Assembly: GCF_021502675.1 (NCBI RefSeq)
Contig: NZ_JAKFHA010000002.1
Location: 173,670 to 237,669, forward strand
Length of the DNA stretch: 64,000 nt
Direction of reading: 5' to 3'
Source: Yinghuangia soli
GTDB taxonomy: Bacteria > Actinomycetota > Actinomycetes > Streptomycetales > Streptomycetaceae
Of this stretch, positions 43,100 to 51,630 are shown piece after piece; the stretch's first letter is position 1; each line of letters begins with the position of its first letter. The notes below the pieces were generated by a model. It worked only from the letters and a program-made list of their open reading frames with translations. It did no database searches and was not told the DNA's origin. The position numbers were made by a program, and so were the translations under genes.

Positions 43100-43930
43100 T
43101 CAGATCGGGCGGGATTGGCACCATGCGGCGGTGGCGTCGTCCTGGGCTTTGCCTCGGGGCCAGCGGGAGCCGTCGGGGTCGGCCTGTTCGGCTGCGCGGA
43201 CTTGGGCGATGAGGGCCTCGGGGCCCTGCTGCCGCAGGATGTCGAGGGCGCCTTGCCAGTCGGTGAGTTCGAAGCGGTCGACGGCTCGGGATGCTCCGTC
43301 GGATAGTGCGGTGATGCCCTGGACCTTGTTGAGGGGGATGGTGCCGGTGAGGGCTTCGGCGGCTGCGGCGGGGTTGGTGGCGGCGACCCAGAAGCCTCCG
43401 GGCTGGTTGCGGTGGGCGCGCATAGCCTCGACGTAAGCGCGGTGTGCGGCGACGTGTTCGGCAGTGCCAGCAGCAGCAGCGTCCATCGGGCCGCGGTACT
43501 TGTTCCCCACCTGGCCCTCGCGGTCGTCGGTGATGACCTGGATGCCGTCGGGCGTCTCGATGGCCAGGGTCGAGTCGGCGAGGACTAGGTACTCAAGCTG
43601 TTCGGCAACCTGGCGGGCGACGATGACCGTGGCCGAGGGGGTGCCGGGGTGGTCGAGGTCGCAGGTGTCGGCGTGCTGGGCCGCGGTGGCGGTGATGGCG
43701 TCCGCCAGGCAGTCGGTGAGCGTGCGTTCGTGGTCGGTACTGGCGCGGGTGAACAGCTCCAGGCCTAGGCGACCGACGTACCAGGCGACGGAGTGGATGC
43801 AACCGGACGGTGATCCGACCGGGGTGCCGCACCCGTCCAAGAGGACGAGTGTGGTGGGGCCTGCCGCGATGAAGTCCTCGTTGGGCTTGGCGGGGTCGCC
43901 GGGCTCGGTTGCGAACTCCATTCGCAGCAC
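43100..43930 (-). CDS. PP2C-like phosphatase carried by the element
   Basis: The 276-aa protein has NEDFIAAGPTTLVLLDGCGT (metal Asp pair as in PP2C), SGCIHSVAWYVGRLG, HADTCDLDHPGTPSATVIVA, NQPGGFWVAATNPAAAAEAL, LSDGASR and AQDDATAAW near the end. The order of Asp motifs fits the PP2C fold although overall similarity to ordinary PP2C is low. Start GTG 43930 follows GAGGAG; it sits right against the HTH gene. A clear relative is carried by the neighbouring element at 55947. Confidence 0.7.
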   Translation of the reverse strand: MLRMEFATEPGDPAKPNEDFIAAGPTTLVLLDGCGTPVGSPSGCIHSVAWYVGRLGLELFTRASTDHERTLTDCLADAITATAAQHADTCDLDHPGTPSATVIVARQVAEQLEYLVLADSTLAIETPDGIQVITDDREGQVGNKYRGPMDAAAAGTAEHVAAHRAYVEAMRAHRNQPGGFWVAATNPAAAAEALTGTIPLNKVQGITALSDGASRAVDRFELTDWQGALDILRQQGPEALIAQVRAAEQADPDGSRWPRGKAQDDATAAWCQSRPI

Positions 43931-43932
43931 GC

Positions 43933-44775
43933 CTACTCCTCGTCGTGGTTGTAGAACGGCGTCCGGGCGCGGACGCTGATGGGCTCGTTCGATTCGGGGT
44001 CGTACGTCACGTCGACCAGGACGGAGAATCGGCCGGTGCCGACGCGCTGGTAGAGGTCTTCGAGGTCGTGGGTGATCAGGTGGATCACGCCGAGCGAACC
44101 TTGGGGGTGGATGCCGGTGAGGACCAGAAGCAGCCCGTTGCCGTCCGGGCGCGGCAAGCGCGCCAGGTAGGCGACGTCGGTGTCCGTGGCCGGGGTGGAG
44201 TCCATGCCGGCGCGGTGGACCTCGTCGGTGGTGAGGTCGCGCAGCGTCCAGGGGCCGTCGGCGGCCTTCTCGAACCTGAACCGCGGGTCCGTGGCGAGCA
44301 CCCCGGCAACGTCCTGGGACAGGCGCGGGCCGCAGACCACGACCAGGCCGTCACGGTTGAGGTCGATCGCGCCGCTGAGCGGAATGTGCTCGAACGTCGG
44401 CTCCAGGCGGTAGGAGCGCGCGAGTTCGGCAAGTCGGTTCGCGCCGGCGAAGTCCTCGGCGGCCAGCACCGGGCGGGCGTTGCTGGCCTCCTGCTTCAGC
44501 GGGGTCGCGATGATCACGCGGCTGGTGCCCAGGAACGCGGACTCGGGCGCTGGGGCGGCCTGCTTGAGCTGGTGGATGCGCCCACGGGTAAGGCCTGCGG
44601 CGGCGGCGATCTCGGCGTACGAGAGGCCCTGGCCGTGCAGTTCGGTGATGACGCGCTGCCGAAGACGGGACAGCTCGGTGACCTCGCGTTGCGCTTCGGC
44701 AAGGCGCTCGGTGGCGGCCTTGAGCAACGCAAACGGGTCGGCGATCCTGGCGATCCGGTCGGCCTCGGTAGGCAC
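43933..44775 (-). CDS. HTH DNA-binding protein of the element
   Basis: About 280 aa. An N-terminal helix pair (LLKAATERLAEAQREVTELS) leads into a sigma-70 region-4-like HTH (LSYAEIAAAAGLTRGRIHQL). A C-terminal domain with SRVIIATPLKQEASNARPVL and SQDVAGVLATDPRF follows. GTG 44775 is chosen after AGGAGG. Two operator-like 18-mers lie 30 and 128 bp upstream. It is probably a regulator of the element or of host entry; the PP2C-like gene follows with a 2-bp gap. Confidence 0.7.
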   Translation of the reverse strand: MPTEADRIARIADPFALLKAATERLAEAQREVTELSRLRQRVITELHGQGLSYAEIAAAAGLTRGRIHQLKQAAPAPESAFLGTSRVIIATPLKQEASNARPVLAAEDFAGANRLAELARSYRLEPTFEHIPLSGAIDLNRDGLVVVCGPRLSQDVAGVLATDPRFRFEKAADGPWTLRDLTTDEVHRAGMDSTPATDTDVAYLARLPRPDGNGLLLVLTGIHPQGSLGVIHLITHDLEDLYQRVGTGRFSVLVDVTYDPESNEPISVRARTPFYNHDEE

Positions 44776-44804
44776 CTCTCCTCCTGTCTCCCCCGTCAGC
44801 GCCG

Positions 44805-44920
44805 AGTCTAGGGGGATAGACAGCACAAGGAAACGCCAGCTTCGGGCGACGCTTTCGCGGGTCGTGGACACGGCGAGCTGTCCCCTCCGGCTTCGAGTCG
44901 AGTGTATAGGGGGCTATACA
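44805..44920. promoter_or_regulatory. Two KorSA-type operators upstream of the HTH gene
   Basis: AGTCTAGGGGGATAGACA (44805-44822) and TGTATAGGGGGCTATACA (44903-44920) match the consensus of three sites before pra. The second overlaps the 3' end of the ATPase gene. They predict that the HTH/PP2C genes are in the same regulon as transfer and replication. Confidence 0.75.
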
Positions 44921-45357
44921 GCGCTAGTGGAATCAGTGTCGTGGGACGTGTTCCACGGCATGTCTGCCCAGGTGGCGTGCCTGCCGGGAGTGTCGCCGGC
45001 AGATCCCCAGGCAGTCGCGAAGTGCTCGACGATCTGGAGGCCTCGGCCGAAGTCTTCGACGTCGCCGCGGTCGAAAGTCGTGCCCGTGGGCGGCCCGTCG
45101 TCGTACACGAACACGGCGATCCCCTGATTGAGCGGGAGTAGCCACAGGCGGAAGGTGCCGCCCTGGCCGGACCTGGAGTGCAGGACCGCGTTCGTGGTCA
45201 GCTCGGACACCACGAGCGCGATGGCGTCGACGTTGGGGCAGGAGTGCAGGATCTTGCGCGTGAACTCGCGGGCAACTGCGATGGATTCGGGTGCGCCGGG
45301 AAGCTGGAGGAACCAGCCTTCCTCGGGGGCTTCCTTGAGTTGCTGGGGATGATGCAT
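44914..45357 (-). CDS. RsbW-like ATP-binding regulatory protein
   Basis: The 147-aa protein has the HATPase fold of anti-sigma kinases: ALVVSELTTNAVLHS (N-box Asn), VFVYDDGPP (G1-like Asp) and FGRGLQIVEHFATAWG (Gly-rich lid). ATG 45357 follows GGGAGG. It could phosphorylate an anti-anti-sigma partner or simply bind ATP. It is divergent from the KorSA-like gene and shares its promoter region. Confidence 0.8.
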   Translation of the reverse strand: MHHPQQLKEAPEEGWFLQLPGAPESIAVAREFTRKILHSCPNVDAIALVVSELTTNAVLHSRSGQGGTFRLWLLPLNQGIAVFVYDDGPPTGTTFDRGDVEDFGRGLQIVEHFATAWGSAGDTPGRHATWADMPWNTSHDTDSTSAV

Positions 45358-45412
45358 GTCGGGATCCTCCCGATGATCTCCGCATGGCAATGATCACTTT
45401 CCGTGACCTCGT

Positions 45413-45434
45413 ATCCGAGGTTGCAAGCTCGGAT
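45413..45434. promoter_or_regulatory. Inverted repeat in the korSA-like promoter region
   Basis: ATCCGAG and CTCGGAT surround GTTGCAAG, with TTGCAA at the centre. It lies 43 bp upstream of the GntR start and may be a regulatory site for either divergent gene. Confidence 0.45.
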
Positions 45435-45476
45435 GCAGGCTTGTCAACCTGTGCGCAGGATTCGCAAGGGGGCAGC

Positions 45477-46223
45477 GTGGCAGAGGCGGCAGGACAGCCG
45501 GCGTACGCACGGGTCGCAGACGTGCTGCGGAGCGAAATCACCTCCGGGGTATGGCCGGTGGGTGCCAAGCTGCCGAGCGTCGCGCAGCTTGAAGTGCGCT
45601 TTGGTATGAGCGAACAGCCGGTCCGGGCAGCGCTGCGTCTGCTGGTCGGAGAGGGCTTGGTGGAGGGGCGGGCCGGTAGCGGGACGTTCGTTCGCGACCG
45701 GGGCAAGGTGCTGCGATTCGCGCGGACCCGGCGTCCTGGGCAGGGCGGGCCGCTGTCGTCGGCCGACGTCGCGGAAGGGGCGCGTATTGCCTGGTCGCAC
45801 AGCTCTCAGCGGGCGTTCGCCACGGCCGGGCTGGCCGTGCGGCTCGGTATCGAACTGGGCGACGCGGTTCAGCAGACGCGCTACCGCTGCACGGTCGACG
45901 GGGCTCCGGTGCAGCTGGTGACCAGCTGGGAGCCGCTGGCGATTGTCGGTGGAACGGGAGTGCTGCTGCCGGAGGATGGGCCGTTGTGCGGTGCCGGTGT
46001 GGCGGCTCGGATGGCTGCGATCGGCTATTCGGTGACGCGGGTCGTGGAGGAAGTGGGCGCACGGGCTGCGACGAAGGCTGAGGCGGAGGGCCTGGCTCGG
46101 CGGGTCGGCCTGGCGGTGCTCGTGGTGGAGCGCACGAACTGGGCCGGCAAGCGGGCGGTCGAGACTGCGGACATCGTCATTCCGGGTGACGGGCATCGGC
46201 TCGTCTACGAACTCCCCGGCTAG
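45477..46223 (+). CDS. GntR-family regulator, KorSA-like
   Basis: The 248-aa protein has a GntR winged helix (KLPSVAQLEVRFGMSEQPVRA, about residues 35-75) and a UTRA-like C-terminal effector domain. GTG 45477 after AAGGGGG is preferred to the upstream 45384. In pSAM2 the KorSA repressor shuts off pra and so replication and transfer. The position directly upstream of pra supports the same job. It is the best candidate to bind the 18-bp operators. Confidence 0.82.
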   Translation: MAEAAGQPAYARVADVLRSEITSGVWPVGAKLPSVAQLEVRFGMSEQPVRAALRLLVGEGLVEGRAGSGTFVRDRGKVLRFARTRRPGQGGPLSSADVAEGARIAWSHSSQRAFATAGLAVRLGIELGDAVQQTRYRCTVDGAPVQLVTSWEPLAIVGGTGVLLPEDGPLCGAGVAARMAAIGYSVTRVVEEVGARAATKAEAEGLARRVGLAVLVVERTNWAGKRAVETADIVIPGDGHRLVYELPG

Positions 46224-46262
46224 AAGCGGAATTTCCGCCTCCGGAGCCTCTCGAAAGAATCT

Positions 46263-46370
46263 TGTACACCCCCCTAGACACTTGCGGGATGCCGCTCCTA
46301 CCTTCGATGTACATCCCCCTAGACAACGTCGCTCGGGGTGGACAGCTCCGGCTGTCTAGGGGGGTCTACA
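46263..46370. promoter_or_regulatory. Three evenly spaced KorSA-type operators before pra
   Basis: Sites at 46263-46280, 46308-46325 and 46353-46370, read on one strand or the other, are TGTCTAGGGGGGTGTACA, TGTCTAGGGGGATGTACA and TGTCTAGGGGGGTCTACA. They are exactly 45 bp apart. The last ends at the pra ribosome site. Confidence 0.85.
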
Positions 46371-46386
46371 GAAGGAGTTCAACAAG

Positions 46387-46785
46387 ATGGCGATCAAGCT
46401 GGCGATTCCGGTGGCCTTCACGGACGTGTTCCCGGTGGGGGCGTACGCGACCAAGGTCGAGCCGGTCTCCGACTTCGAGGCGTCCAAGAGCGGTCAGCAG
46501 GTCCAGGCGCGCGACAAGGCGACGGGGCTCCCGATGTGGGTCGTCACTGTGTCCGACCCGGACCCCGACGCTCGCGACGCGTCCGTGAAGGTCAAGATCC
46601 CCGCGTCCGTGGCGCCGGTGCTGCCGGAGGAACTGCCCGGACTCCCGTTCCGGCCGGTCGAGTTCGACGGGATGACCGTCACGCCCTGGGTGAACGGGTC
46701 GGGGCGGCTGGCGTACTCGTTCCGCGCCGCGGGCCTGCACGCGCCGACGGGCGCCGGGAGCAAGCAGGCGGGCAAGGCGGCCTGA
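46387..46785 (+). CDS. pra: Pra-like activator of replication, integration and excision
   Basis: The 132-aa protein has the Pra pattern: IPVAFTDVFPVGAYATKVEP, VQARDKATGLPMWVVTVSD, DASVKVKIPA, LPFRPVEFDGMTVTPWVN and SGRLAYSFRA. In pSAM2-type elements Pra switches on rep-xis-int and transfer. GAAGGAG precedes the ATG. Three operators in the promoter point to repression by the KorSA-like protein. Confidence 0.85.
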   Translation: MAIKLAIPVAFTDVFPVGAYATKVEPVSDFEASKSGQQVQARDKATGLPMWVVTVSDPDPDARDASVKVKIPASVAPVLPEELPGLPFRPVEFDGMTVTPWVNGSGRLAYSFRAAGLHAPTGAGSKQAGKAA

Positions 46786-46897
46786 CCGCAGAGGAGTTCG
46801 TACGCGGTCCCGGTGCCCCGTGACTTTGGCGGGTCTGGGCACTGGGACCGCTCCCGATCAAGAGACCTGACGATCTATCGAAGGGGTGTCCCCAATC

Positions 46898-48241
46898 ATG
46901 GCAACGTTCCAGCGCTTGGGGCGGCGCGGGGTCGCGATCGTCGCGGCGGTGCTGTTCCTGATCTACACGGTCGCCGAGGCGGCGGCCGGTTCGAAGGCGA
47001 CCACGGTCGTCTTCCTCGGCATCGGGCTGGGCCTGGTGCGGTGGTGGTTCTTCTCGTTCGCCGGCCGGGTGCGGCGCGGCTGGCCGAAGCTGGCCAAGGC
47101 CCTCGGACTGTGGCAGCAGGACCCGATCAAGCGGCTCAACGAAGAGTTCTCGTACGCCTGGCCGAAGATCACCAAGGTGAAGCAGGTGCCCGGCGGCTAC
47201 CTGGTGCGGGTGAAGCTGCTGCCTGGCCAGACGCCCTCGGCGCTTGGTGACCACACGGACGGGCTTGCACATGCCTGGCGGGTGTTCCGGGTCGATGCGT
47301 CCTCACCTGCCCGGGGCGTCGTGGTGCTGCGGGCATGGGTGGCGGACCCGTTGGACAAGCCGTTCGGTCCGGCCGAGATGGGCATGCCGGGCCTGCTCGA
47401 CCGGCATGAGACGCCTGCTGCACCGCCAGTGAAGGAACTGCCCGCACCGGCTCGGGATCCTTGGGCGCCGAACTTCTCCTCGGTGGAGTTGGGGCGGTGT
47501 GACGACGGGTCGCCGTGGGTGCTGCGGCTGCACGGGACGCACGTCCTGGTCGCCGGGGTTACGGGGGCGGGCAAGGGCTCGATCCTGTGGGGCGTCACCC
47601 GCGGCCTGATGCCTGCGGCCCGTGCCGGGCTGGTGGAGCTGTGGGCTCTCGACCCGAAGCGGATGGAGCTGTCCTACGGCCGGGCACTGTTTCAGCGGTA
47701 CTCGTCGGATGCCGCCGAGATGGTCGAGATGCTCGAAGACGCGGTGGCGGAGATGTCCGCGCGGGCGCACAGGTTCGCGGGCAAGGTCCGCACTCATGAG
47801 CCCTCGGTGGACTGCCCGTTCGTGGTCGTGATCGTGGACGAGTTGGCGTTCCTCACTGCGTACCAGCCGGACCGTGATCTGCGGAAGCGGGCGGATGCGG
47901 CGATAGCGACGCTGACGAGTCAGGGCCGCTCGGTCGGGTTCTGCGTCCTCGGTGCACTCCAGGATCCGCGTAAGGAGGTCATGAACCTCCGGAACCTGTT
48001 CCCGGACCGCATCGCGCTGCGCCTGGACGAACCGGCGCAGGTCGACATGGTGTTGGGTCAGGGTGCGCGGGACCGCGGCGCGGAAGCCGACCTCATCTCC
48101 CCGATCCCGTCGGTCGGCGCGGGGGTCGGATACGTGAAGCGCGAGACGCACCCCGAACCGGTGCGGGTGCGTGCGGCGTACGTCTCCGATGCCGACATCG
48201 ACCGGATGGTCGGCGACGTCACGCCGGGCGGTGCGGCATGA
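46898..48241 (+). CDS. FtsK/SpoIIIE-type DNA translocase (conjugal transfer)
   Basis: This 447-aa protein has two N-terminal spans (VAIVAAVLFLIYTVAEAA and TTVVFLGIGLGLVRWW), then a P-loop ATPase with Walker A GVTGAGKGS (about residue 222) and Walker B FVVVIVDELAFL (about 308). AICE translocases of this type move double-stranded DNA between mycelia. The ATG at 46898 is preferred to GTG 46886. It overlaps the next gene by 4 bp. Confidence 0.9.
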   Translation: MATFQRLGRRGVAIVAAVLFLIYTVAEAAAGSKATTVVFLGIGLGLVRWWFFSFAGRVRRGWPKLAKALGLWQQDPIKRLNEEFSYAWPKITKVKQVPGGYLVRVKLLPGQTPSALGDHTDGLAHAWRVFRVDASSPARGVVVLRAWVADPLDKPFGPAEMGMPGLLDRHETPAAPPVKELPAPARDPWAPNFSSVELGRCDDGSPWVLRLHGTHVLVAGVTGAGKGSILWGVTRGLMPAARAGLVELWALDPKRMELSYGRALFQRYSSDAAEMVEMLEDAVAEMSARAHRFAGKVRTHEPSVDCPFVVVIVDELAFLTAYQPDRDLRKRADAAIATLTSQGRSVGFCVLGALQDPRKEVMNLRNLFPDRIALRLDEPAQVDMVLGQGARDRGAEADLISPIPSVGAGVGYVKRETHPEPVRVRAAYVSDADIDRMVGDVTPGGAA

Positions 48242-48570
48242 GCTGGGGTGTGGACATGGCCGGCGGGGCGGACGTGTTGGGGATCGTCGCGGACTTCCTC
48301 GTGGCGCACCCTGCTCTGCCGGAGCTGGTGGGCGTCCAGGTGACCTGGCACCACGCCGACAAGGCCTGGCAGGTCAACGTGCAGTTGGCGGGCGGAAACG
48401 TGACCGGCTTGGCCGGTTGGGCGGCGGTGCTGCGGGGCCCGGTGACGACGGTGGTCGACGGCGACGGCGCGTACATCGGGCCGTACACCCGTCACGAGGT
48501 GACCGGCCTGCTGCGCGGCCACCCGGTGACGGTGTGGGCGTGCGAACGCCGTGGCCTGGAGTCGGCATGA
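48238..48570 (+). CDS. Small conserved AICE protein between translocase and Rep
   Basis: A 110-aa soluble protein with Trp-rich and beta-type character (VQVTWHHADKAWQVNVQL, VTTVVDGDGAYIGPY). Start and stop overlap both neighbours by 4 bp, so it belongs to the translocase-rep operon. Similar small genes are found at this place in other AICEs; function unknown. Confidence 0.7.
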   Translation: MSWGVDMAGGADVLGIVADFLVAHPALPELVGVQVTWHHADKAWQVNVQLAGGNVTGLAGWAAVLRGPVTTVVDGDGAYIGPYTRHEVTGLLRGHPVTVWACERRGLESA

Positions 48571-50177
48571 CCGCCGGTACGACGCGGATCGAGCGGGCCC
48601 GCATGCCCTTCGCGAAGGAGGTCGTGTGGGCCGTCGCCCTCGAACACGGCGTCTGCATCCGCCCCATCGCCCTGCGCCGTACCGACATCACGACCGGTGA
48701 AACCGAGATCGTGGATGTCCCGTGCGGGGCTACGCTGGCGAGCGTCTGCCCGACCTGCGCGGAACGCAAGCGTCAGCTGCGGATGGCGCAATGCCGCGAG
48801 GGCTGGCACCTGACCGAGGAACCGGACCTCGACGCGGACGACCCGGACGAGACACAGCGCTGGCTGGTCGAACTGCGGGCGGACGCGACCAAGGCCCACG
48901 ACGCTGCGGCCGGCACCGAACGCAAACAACTCGGCGAAGACCTGGCCGCCCTCGATGACGAGATCCAGCGGGCAGGCGTGCGGGGCAACGTCGACCCGGA
49001 CAAGGCCTCCCGGCGGGTCCGGTCGACCCGGCGGCGCAAGGACGTGACCGACCTGCCTCGGCGCCCGGTCGACGCGCGCACGGTCGGGAAGGCGTATGTG
49101 GCGCCGGACGGGAAGACGTTCCGTCCCTCGCTGTTCGTCACGCTCACCCTGCCCTCCTACGGGCGGGTCCGCTCCGACGGGACGCCGGTGGACGCGGCGT
49201 CGTACGAATACCGGCGGGCTGCGCGGGACGCGCTGCACTTCTCCAAGCTGGTGGACCGGTTCGTACAGAACCTGCGCCGGTTCGTCGGCTTCGACGTCCA
49301 GTACTTCGCCGCGGTCGAACCGCAGCGGCGCCTGGCCCCGCACGTGCACCTGGCGATCCGCGGAACGGTCTCGCGGGCGGAGCTGCGGCAGGTCGCGGCG
49401 GCGACCTATCACCAGGTGTGGTGGCCGGCCTGCGACGAACCGGCGTACGACGGCGACGCCGTACCGGTCTGGGACTCGGACCTCGGCGCCTACGTCGACC
49501 CGGACAGCGGGGAGCCGCTGGCGTCCTGGGACGAAGCACTCGATGCCCTCGACGCGGACGACGCGGCGGAACCGGTTCACGTCGCCCGGTTCGGCGTCCA
49601 GGTCGACGCGAAGGGCGTCCTGGTCGGCTCGCGGGACGCGCGCCGCTGTATCGGCTACCTGTCGAAGTACCTGAACAAGTCGGCGCACGAGTGCCACGAA
49701 CCGGCGAGCGATGCCGAACGGGCGCACGTCGACCGGCTGACGGAAGTGCTGCGGTACGAGCCGTGCTCGCCGGCCTGCGCGAACTGGCTCCGGTACGGCG
49801 TCCAACCGAAGAACGCGCGCGACGGGATGCGGCCGGGCCACTGCAAGGCCAAGGCACACCGCCGAACCCACCTCGGCTACGGCGGACGCCGCGTCCTCGT
49901 CTCCCGAAAGTGGTCCGGCAAGTCCCTGGCCGACCACAAGCAGGAGCGGCGGGCGTGGGTCCTGGACCTGGTCGGCGAAATGGCCGACCGCGGCGAAGCT
50001 CCCGACCGCTACCTGTGGGAACACGCACGACCGTCCGACCCGGACGTCCCCTCGATCTCGCATCGCCTGCTGCGGGCGGTCGCTGAACGGGTCCGCTGGC
50101 GGTCCGCCCTGGACGACGCGAAAGCACGCGCAGATGGACAGCTCGGAAGTTCGGCAACCACGGGGAGGGCGGCATGA
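48567..50177 (+). CDS. repSA: RepSA-like replication initiator
   Basis: The 536-aa protein has an N-terminal Cys pair (CGATLASVCPTC), SLFVTLTLPSYG, the HUH-type motif LAPHVHLAIRG (about residue 258) and the likely nicking Tyr in YLSKYLNKS (about 363). Late Cys/His residues follow (CSPACANWLRYG). It is a rolling-circle initiator that replicates the excised circle. It overlaps xis by 4 bp. Confidence 0.88.
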   Translation: MTAGTTRIERARMPFAKEVVWAVALEHGVCIRPIALRRTDITTGETEIVDVPCGATLASVCPTCAERKRQLRMAQCREGWHLTEEPDLDADDPDETQRWLVELRADATKAHDAAAGTERKQLGEDLAALDDEIQRAGVRGNVDPDKASRRVRSTRRRKDVTDLPRRPVDARTVGKAYVAPDGKTFRPSLFVTLTLPSYGRVRSDGTPVDAASYEYRRAARDALHFSKLVDRFVQNLRRFVGFDVQYFAAVEPQRRLAPHVHLAIRGTVSRAELRQVAAATYHQVWWPACDEPAYDGDAVPVWDSDLGAYVDPDSGEPLASWDEALDALDADDAAEPVHVARFGVQVDAKGVLVGSRDARRCIGYLSKYLNKSAHECHEPASDAERAHVDRLTEVLRYEPCSPACANWLRYGVQPKNARDGMRPGHCKAKAHRRTHLGYGGRRVLVSRKWSGKSLADHKQERRAWVLDLVGEMADRGEAPDRYLWEHARPSDPDVPSISHRLLRAVAERVRWRSALDDAKARADGQLGSSATTGRAA

Positions 50178-50404
50178 GTGCGAAGACTGATCGTCTTCTG
50201 GACGTCCGTGAGGCGGCGGAACGCATGGGCCTGAAGGGCGAGCGGTTCCCACGCCGGCTGGTCGCGGAACGGCGGATCGAGTACGTCAAGGTCGGCTCGC
50301 ATGTCCGCATCCGGGAGAGCGCGATTGACGCGTACCTGGCGGCGAACACGGTGGAGCCGATCCGGCGGCGGCCTCGGTCGCGTGCTCTGCGGAGGGCGGC
50401 CTGA
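50174..50404 (+). CDS. xis: Excisionase (Xis)
   Basis: A 76-aa basic MerR-like HTH protein (LLDVREAAERMGLKGERFPR and VKVGSHVRIRESAIDAYL). It should bend attL/attR DNA and direct the integrase to excision. It overlaps rep by 4 bp and meets int at 50404. Confidence 0.88.
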   Translation: MSAKTDRLLDVREAAERMGLKGERFPRRLVAERRIEYVKVGSHVRIRESAIDAYLAANTVEPIRRRPRSRALRRAA

Positions 50405-51579
50405 TGCCCCGGAAGCGGAAGCAGAACCGGCGTCGGTTCGGGACCATCCGGCGCCTCCCGTCCGGCAAGTACCAGGCTCGGTACACCGGTCCGGACGGCA
50501 TCCGTTACGACGCGCCCGACCTGTTCGAGACCTTTGATGACGCGGACGACTGGCTTGCGGCCAAGCAGACGGAGATCAGCCAGAAGGACTGGCGCGACCC
50601 GGACGCCGGCGCGGTGGAGTTCGAGACGTACGCGCTGTTGTGGGTCGAGGAACGCGAACTCGCGCCGACCACTATCGAGCTGTATCAGCGGCTGCTGCGG
50701 CTGCACATCCTGCCGACGTTCGGGGCCCTCGACCTGGACGAGATCACCCCGCCTCGCGTCCGGGCCTGGCACGCCGAACGCAGGAAGGCGACCGGGGCGA
50801 CGACGGTGGCGAAGTCGTACCGGCTGCTGAAGGCCATCCTGCAAACAGCTTTCGAGGATGACGAGTTGATCCGGCGCAATCCCTGCCGGATCAAGAAGGC
50901 CGGGCGAGAGAAGGCGCCGGAACGTCCCATCGCGACCGTGGCCCAGGTCGACGCGCTGGCGGAAGCGATAGGGCCGCGCTGGCGGCTGATGGTCTATTTC
51001 GCCGCGTACGCCACACTCCGGCCGGAGGAGCAAGCGGAGCTGCGGCGTGAAGACGTCGATCCGGAGACTCGGGAGCTGTCGATCACCCAAGCGTCGCCGG
51101 AACTCACGACCGGGCGGCGGGTGACAGGTGATCCGAAGTCGGAGGCTGGCACGCGCGTCGTGGTCTACCCGGCGTTCCTGGACCTCGAAGTGAAGCGGCA
51201 CCTCGACTGGTTCGCAGAGAAGGAGAATGACGGGCTGCTTTTCGTCGGCGAGAAAGGCAAGCCGTTCCGGAGGTCGACGTTCGGGCGGAAGTGGCGAAAG
51301 GCGCGTACGGCCGTCGGGTTGCCCGAGCACTTCCACTTCTACGACTTGCGGCACACGGGGAACACGCTTGCGGCGCAGTCGGGTGCGACGGTGAAGGAGT
51401 TGATGGTGCGCGCCGGGCAGTCGACAGAGCGGGCCGCGATGATCTACCAGCACTCGACGGACGAGCGGCAGCGGGAGATCGCGGAGGGCCTGGACGCTCG
51501 GGTGCAGCGGGACCGTGGCAAGGGCACGAACGCTGGCGACGGGGACGCTAAGGGCACGCCTAGGGCACGAGATGCTTAG
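50404..51579 (+). CDS. int: Tyrosine site-specific integrase
   Basis: The 391-aa protein has an arm-binding N-terminus, a SAM-like core-binding domain (about residues 60-150) and a catalytic domain. Catalytic residues: Arg in ATLRPEEQAELR (about 206), YDLRHTGNTLA (box II with Tyr in place of the first His), GQSTERAAMIYQHS (Gln for the third His, nucleophile Tyr about 347). These replacements are common in this integrase group. attR lies 51 bp after the stop. Its last codons overlap the AGGGCACG arm-like repeats. Confidence 0.9.
   Translation: MPRKRKQNRRRFGTIRRLPSGKYQARYTGPDGIRYDAPDLFETFDDADDWLAAKQTEISQKDWRDPDAGAVEFETYALLWVEERELAPTTIELYQRLLRLHILPTFGALDLDEITPPRVRAWHAERRKATGATTVAKSYRLLKAILQTAFEDDELIRRNPCRIKKAGREKAPERPIATVAQVDALAEAIGPRWRLMVYFAAYATLRPEEQAELRREDVDPETRELSITQASPELTTGRRVTGDPKSEAGTRVVVYPAFLDLEVKRHLDWFAEKENDGLLFVGEKGKPFRRSTFGRKWRKARTAVGLPEHFHFYDLRHTGNTLAAQSGATVKELMVRAGQSTERAAMIYQHSTDERQREIAEGLDARVQRDRGKGTNAGDGDAKGTPRARDA
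51521..51569. promoter_or_regulatory. Putative integrase arm-type sites, right
   Basis: AGGGCACG occurs at 51521, 51551 and 51562, within the last codons of int. The last two form the same 19-bp doublet as at 39009-39027. Confidence 0.55.
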
Positions 51580-51598
51580 AAAGGTCTAGACAACAACG

Positions 51599-51625
51599 AA
51601 GGCCCGGGTCGATGACCTGGGCCTT
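51599..51625. terminator. tRNA-Gly terminator copy at attR
   Basis: AAGGCCCGGGTC and GACCTGGGCCTT pair (one G-T) around GAT, 5 bp from the tRNA fragment, followed by TTGT. It may also stop int transcription. Confidence 0.7.
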
Positions 51626-51630
51626 TGTCT

